Made by a program: the position numbers and the translations under genes | Assembly: GCF_003367905.1 (NCBI RefSeq) | Contig: NZ_CP029462.1 | Location: forward strand, 2,046,001 to 2,110,000 | Origin: Megasphaera stantonii | GTDB taxonomy: Bacteria > Bacillota > Negativicutes > Veillonellales > Megasphaeraceae | Direction: 5' to 3' | DNA length: 64,000 nucleotides | Part shown: piece after piece, positions 60,193 to 64,000 of the stretch | Layout: each line of letters begins with the position of its first letter | Numbering within the stretch: the first letter of the stretch is position 1 | The notes under the pieces: generated by a model | Told to the model about the DNA's origin: nothing | What the model saw: only the letters and a program-made list of their open reading frames with translations | The model's database searches: none

Positions 60193-60735
60193 GTGGTTGA
60201 AGAATGGAGAGACATAAAAGGGTATCAGGGAAAATACCAGATAAGTAATACTGGAAAAGTCAGGAGCTTGAATTATCACCGCGAGGGGAGAATAAAAGAG
60301 TTAATACCGAAAGATTGCAGGGGGTACCTGCAAATAGGATTGACAAAAAAAGGTAAGAAAAGGTTTTATGCAATACATCGTTTGGTAGCGGACAGCTTCA
60401 TTGGCAACGGTGATGGAAAACAGGTAAACCATAAAGATTTAAATAAGAAAAACAATAATACAGAAAATTTGGAGTATGTAACAGCGAGGGAAAACACTAT
60501 ACATGCTATACAGAATGGCAGATTTGACAGTTCATCTCAACAGTTACATGAAGCAAATGAAAAGAGAAAAATAGGTGTACTGGCTGTAAAAAATGGCATT
60601 GTATCTCGTTTTACGTCTATTCGTGAGGCTTCACGAAAGTTATCTATTGATAGAAAACAAATAAAACAGAGCTTACAAAATAAATATCCGCTTGCAAAGG
60701 GTTATCGGTTTTTCTATGTAGCTGGGGGTGATTAA
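60193..60735 (+). CDS. NUMOD4/HNH homing endonuclease inserted in terL
   Basis: 180 residues from the GTG at 60193, with GGAGGTGA upstream. Domains: NUMOD4 (EEWRDIKGYQGKYQISNTGK), HNH_3 (AIHRLVADSFI, QVNHKDLNKKNNNTENLEYV) and a C-terminal NUMOD1-type helix-turn-helix (FTSIREASRKLSIDRKQIKQ). AT-rich relative to terS and terL, a sign of transfer. Such enzymes nick conserved sites in phage genes and spread by repair. It sits exactly between the codons for IYGG and SAGGGKS of the TerL P-loop. The TTG start of the second terL copy follows its stop by one base. Confidence 0.92.
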   Translation: MVEEWRDIKGYQGKYQISNTGKVRSLNYHREGRIKELIPKDCRGYLQIGLTKKGKKRFYAIHRLVADSFIGNGDGKQVNHKDLNKKNNNTENLEYVTARENTIHAIQNGRFDSSSQQLHEANEKRKIGVLAVKNGIVSRFTSIREASRKLSIDRKQIKQSLQNKYPLAKGYRFFYVAGGD

Positions 60736-60736
60736 C

Positions 60737-62101
60737 TTGCCAATATTACGACCACAACCAGGGCCGCAAGAATTATTTCTTGCTTGTCCGGCTGACATTG
60801 CAATATATGGCGGGTCTTAGTCTGCCGGCGGCGGAAAATCGTACGCTTTGCTGCTTGAATGTCTGCGGCATATCGGAAATCCGAATTTTGGGGCTGTTAT
60901 TTTCCGGCGTCAGTCCACGCAGATTACAGCCGAAGGCGGTTTATTTGATACGGCGCTGGGGATATATGTCCCACTGGGAGCTCATTTTAAGAGAGTACCT
61001 GCGCCAACGGCCATATTCCCGAGCGGGGCAAAAATAAGCTTCCGGCATTTGCAATACGAAAAGGATGTCCACAGCTGGCAGGGCTCGCAGATCCCGTTGA
61101 TAGCCTTCGATGAGCTGACGCATTTTACGGAAGGGCAATTCTTTTATATGATGTCCCGTAACCGATCGACTTGCGGCGTGCGTCCTTATATCCGGGCGAC
61201 GTGCAACCCTGACGCCGACAGCTGGGTTGCCGACTTTATTTCATGGTGGATTGACCAGCGTACCGGCTACGCTATTCCGGAACGTTCCGGAAAACTACGG
61301 TATTTTGTCCGTATAGGCGGGGAAATCATCTGGTCAAGCAGCCGAGAAGAACTGGAAGCGACATACGGCAAAGACGCCGTGAAGAGCGTTTCCTTCATCT
61401 CGTCGTCCATCTATGATAACAAAATCTTATTGAAAGCGAACCCGGAATATCTTGCCAGCTTGAACGCCTTGCCGGAAGTCGAAAAGGAACGGCTTCTGCG
61501 TGGGAACTGGAAGATCCGGCCGACCGGCGGCATGTTCTTCAAGGCCTCGCAGGTGCAGATTGTCAAGTCGATACCAGATAAGATTATTTCAATCGCCAGG
61601 GCGTGGGATTTGGCCGCAACGGAAATTACGCCGGAGCATAAAGACCCCGACCGCACGGCCGGGGCGCTGTGCGCACGGCTGAGGAGCGGACAATTTATTT
61701 TTCTCGATGTCATTCGCCGGGCAGCCAATGCGTCGAGCGTTCGCAAGCTCATCAAGACGACGGCCATTATTGACCGCGGCCTGTACCACAACGACAAGAT
61801 TTATATACCGCAAGACCCCGGGCAGGCCGGGAAAGAGCAGGCGTTAAGCTACGTTCGCGAGCTGGCGGGCTACTCTATCATTACGCATCCAGTCAGCGGA
61901 GACAAGGAAACACGGGCCGAGCCGCTGGCCGCCCAATGGCAGCAGGGAAATGTCTTGCTGCTTGAAGGAGACTGGAATAAAGAGTTTTTGAACGAAATGG
62001 AAGGCTTTCCTGTGGCCCTGCACGACGACCAAGTGGATGCGGCCAGCGATGCGTTTAACGCCGTAGCGTCGACGTCTGACTGGTCGGCGCTGACATCGTA
62101 A
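60737..62101 (+). pseudogene. terL: Terminase large subunit with recoded N-terminus and in-frame TAG
   Basis: TTG at 60737 (GGGGGTGA upstream) begins a second TerL N-terminus (ILRPQPGPQELFLACPADIA, IYGGS). TAG at 60818-60820 follows, then SAGGGKSYALLLECL in the same frame to 62101. The body is a normal phage terminase: P-loop AGGGKS, GAVIFRRQSTQITAEGG, Walker B PLIAFDELTHF, coupling motif RATCNPDADSW, and nuclease-domain residues (RAWDLAATE, IPQDPGQAGKEQALSY, HDDQVDAASDAF). As written, the ATPase body has no start that keeps the P-loop; a TTG at 60848 would lose it. A 6-bp excess (TCT-TAG) is all that separates it from a continuous gene. It may be a defect, a sequencing artefact, or be bypassed. 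Confidence 0.85.
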
Positions 62102-62118
62102 AAGGAGGACAAAAAATA

Positions 62119-63483
62119 ATGGCAGAGCGGTTTGATGGCTTTTTCAATGCCTTTATCGGGCACGGTACGCATGGCCGCGACCCATTTTCAAATTACATAT
62201 ACACGCCTTCGCGGATGATGACAGACTGGGAATGTGCCGATATGTTCACGTATAACGGCATTGCCCAGAAAATCATTACAGCCCCGGCCGACGAAGCCGT
62301 AAAGGAAGGGTTCACGCTGAAAGACGGCGAGGCAGAAATGGAAGAGCAGACAAAAGCGGTGTTGTCCGTCATGGAGGACTTAGAATGGGAACAGCGATTT
62401 TCGGAAGCCCTTTCCTGGGATCGCCTGTACGGCGGCAGCGCGGTTTTGATGATGGCCGATGACGGAACGGCTGAGCTAAGCGAACCGCTGAACGAATCGG
62501 CCTTGCGAAGCATTGAGCGGCTTGTCGTCATCGAGGCGCCGGACATTACGACCAGCGACGCCATGCTGTACAGCGACCCGCGCAGCCAGTTGTACGGGCG
62601 GCCGGAATTTTACAATGTGACCGGCTACTACGGCGGACGCTTCACCGTGCACGAAAGCCGCTTGCTCATGTTTCGTGGTGGTGTACTCCCAAGAGAGCAG
62701 CGGCGGCAGCGGGCAGACTGGGGCGCGAAGGTCTACGAAAAAATGTTCAATGACCTCATGCGGTATGACAGCGCCTTATCGTTGGCCTTGATGGCTCTGT
62801 CGCGCTTGTCGCAGGGCGTCATGAAACTCAATGGGTTGGCTGGGAAGCTGGCGACGGACGACGGCGAACAGCAGGTAATGAAGCGCTTACAGCTCATCGA
62901 CATGGCCCGGCACATGATGAACACTATCGCGCTGGACAATGAAGACGACTATCGGCTGGAAAATATGGCCATAGGCGGCGTCACGAACATCATAGACCAG
63001 TTCCAGACGGCTATTTCCGCCGTTACAGAAATTCCTGTTACCGTATTATTTGGAGTTTCTCCCGGAGGGCTTAATAGTACCGGGAAGGCGGATTTCGAGA
63101 ACTATTACAATATGGTTCGCCGCATCCAGAAACGAACGCTCAAGCCACAGCTGTCACGCCTCATTGATTTGCTGGGCCAGTGCAGCGACTACGGCCTGAA
63201 CCTGCCGGATAAGTATACGCTTGAGTTTAACCCGCTCTGGCAGCCGACAGAAAAGGAACAGGCCGACACGGAATATGTGAAGGCCCAGACCAAAGAGCGC
63301 GAAGCCGCAACGGCCAAGACCTACTACGACATGAACGCGCTGGATGGCTCGGAAATGCGCGACACGCTGGAAAAGAACGGCGACTATGAGCTCGACCGCA
63401 GCCTTGACGATACGATTCAAAATTCCCGGCTGGGCCTTGAACCGGGACAGCCGCAGCCCAACACGGAAGGGAATGACGAATAA
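62119..63483 (+). CDS. Phage portal protein (DUF1073 type)
   Basis: 454 residues, AAAGGAGG before the ATG. DUF1073 portal pattern: YNGIAQKIITAPADEAVKEG, WDRLYGGSAVLMM, YYGGRFTVHESRLLMFRGGV, VTEIPVTVLFGVSPGGLNST. It forms the dodecameric channel at the capsid vertex. Its stop overlaps the next start (TAATG). Confidence 0.88.
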   Translation: MAERFDGFFNAFIGHGTHGRDPFSNYIYTPSRMMTDWECADMFTYNGIAQKIITAPADEAVKEGFTLKDGEAEMEEQTKAVLSVMEDLEWEQRFSEALSWDRLYGGSAVLMMADDGTAELSEPLNESALRSIERLVVIEAPDITTSDAMLYSDPRSQLYGRPEFYNVTGYYGGRFTVHESRLLMFRGGVLPREQRRQRADWGAKVYEKMFNDLMRYDSALSLALMALSRLSQGVMKLNGLAGKLATDDGEQQVMKRLQLIDMARHMMNTIALDNEDDYRLENMAIGGVTNIIDQFQTAISAVTEIPVTVLFGVSPGGLNSTGKADFENYYNMVRRIQKRTLKPQLSRLIDLLGQCSDYGLNLPDKYTLEFNPLWQPTEKEQADTEYVKAQTKEREAATAKTYYDMNALDGSEMRDTLEKNGDYELDRSLDDTIQNSRLGLEPGQPQPNTEGNDE

Positions 63484-64000
63484 TGAAAGTCGTAGCGAAA
63501 CGGAAATGGCGCTATCCCATGAGCTTAGAACGGCAGTACGCAAAGCAGCTTGTCGCCTACGTCAAGCGCAAATTTGCTGTTATTGACGAGCACCGGCAGG
63601 AAATCATCGACATTGTGGCCCAGTACGCCGTCAGAACGGACGACGACAGCCTGATGGAAAGCGTCAGCGCGCAGATTTCCGTACTTCTCGACCGTATCGA
63701 GCGGGACATGGAGAGCGCCGACGACCTCACGCGGGCCATGAACAACATGTTCGATGCCGTGAACCGCTACAATGCCAGCGAATTCAACGCTCTGACGAAA
63801 AGCCTGTTTGGGTTCCCGCTGCGCGTGCCGGTATCGCAAATATCGCACGCTGACAGCGCGGGCCGGTACCGAGCGGACGCTACGCTTGACGATGACATCT
63901 CAACTCTAAAAATGGCATGGGTACGCCAAAATTTAGCCCTCATCAAGAGCATTGACGCCGATACCATGCGTCGCATTGAGGACAAGATGATGGAACGCAT
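63483..64000 (+). CDS. Phage minor head / morphogenesis protein, N-terminal part
   Basis: Starts at ATG 63483 (TAATG overlap with portal) and remains open to the window edge (172 codons seen). Basic start (VVAKRKWRYPMSLERQYAKQ), helical, with LFGFPLRVP and LDDDISTLKMAWVRQNLALI. This resembles the N-terminal region of SPP1 gp7/Mu gpF-like head proteins that follow portal genes. The family core lies outside the window, so the call rests mainly on position. Confidence 0.7.
   Translation, partial: MKVVAKRKWRYPMSLERQYAKQLVAYVKRKFAVIDEHRQEIIDIVAQYAVRTDDDSLMESVSAQISVLLDRIERDMESADDLTRAMNNMFDAVNRYNASEFNALTKSLFGFPLRVPVSQISHADSAGRYRADATLDDDISTLKMAWVRQNLALIKSIDADTMRRIEDKMMER

Larger units (their letters stand above)
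41456..64000. mobile_element. Prophage (left ~22.5 kb; right end outside the window)
   Basis: Ordered as a temperate tailed phage: leftward integrase and CI-type repressor module, divergent operator region with Cro, rightward recombination/replication genes (YqaJ, RecT, DnaD-like, RusA), a late-activator-like gene, tRNAs, then TerS, TerL, portal and minor head protein. The disrupted integrase and terL suggest it may be immobile or defective. Confidence 0.95.

Noticed and set aside
60192-60820. Self-splicing group I intron in terL (exon ending GGT, intron ending G, perfect IYGG-SAGGGKS join)
   Set aside because: The boundary bases and joined product fit, but almost all the sequence is the HNH gene plus a recoded TerL N-terminus. 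There is no room for the P3-P9 ribozyme core and no recognisable core motifs. A real splice test (RT-PCR) would settle it.
1-64000. CRISPR arrays or rRNA genes
   Set aside because: No regularly spaced repeats of 24-40 bp and no rRNA-like sequence were seen on either strand.

Overview
The window reads as a chromosomal segment of a diderm Firmicute (Negativicutes), most likely Megasphaera or a close relative. Sequence reasons: an LptD/OstA-like outer-membrane protein and other exported envelope proteins, a strictly anaerobic gene set (rubrerythrin with N-terminal rubredoxin, a DUF1858 redox-disulfide protein), and a lactate-use block (lactate permease, two LarA-type nickel racemase homologues, an FAD D-lactate/glycolate oxidase) that fits a lactate-fermenting genus. 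The genus is inferred, not tested by database search.

Layout, 1-41 kb (host). The left edge has a truncated TDT/SLAC1-type transporter, then an AraC regulator divergent from a diaminopropionate/amino-acid operon (dpaL, AGCS symporter, M20 amidohydrolase). dpaL is split by an IS30-family element. Next come a TrpD-like phosphoribosyltransferase, a VTT-domain membrane protein, a YbaL/Kef-type antiporter, an exported protein, rubrerythrin, an exported protein overlapping an LptD-like gene, a PhoP/PhoR two-component pair followed by a LarA homologue, the pstSCAB-phoU operon, a Dgt-like dNTPase, and small genes. From 27 kb: lctP, YitT, ispE, a GntR/FCD regulator, a 56-residue membrane peptide, a second LarA, and an FAD oxidase. 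At 35-41 kb a sigma-54 activator lies just upstream of inverted repeats and a -24/-12-like promoter driving 3-hydroxyacyl-CoA dehydrogenase, a BKACE (DUF849) enzyme, a zinc ribbon and an AtoE transporter. The activator carries an 11-G tract between its AAA+ and HTH domains, and the first two operon genes are each broken by a frameshift.

Layout, 41.4-64 kb (prophage, right end outside the window). The tyrosine integrase is cut by a second kind of IS30-family element. A sister copy, differing in a 1-nt C-tract deletion, lies inverted 968 bp away. Then follow a leftward lysogeny module (membrane protein, ImmA/IrrE peptidase, CI-like repressor), a five-site GTATC-N7-GATAC operator set, Cro, and a rightward early region (LysM membrane protein, YqaJ exonuclease, RecT, HD hydrolase, DnaD-like initiator, helicase-loader-like protein, RusA, three tandem DUF551-like proteins, a radical SAM protein). 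After these come a DUF1492/RinA-like activator, two tRNAs with their own promoter and terminator, and the packaging genes (TerS, TerL, portal, minor head protein).

The most unusual locus is terL (60.1-62.1 kb). An HNH (NUMOD4-type) homing-endonuclease gene sits inside the codons for the TerL P-loop, flanked by two synonymously diverged copies of the TerL N-terminus. The second copy is joined to the ATPase body through the codons TCT-TAG-TCT. Skipping 6 nt there would give exactly the canonical GGSAGGGKS loop.
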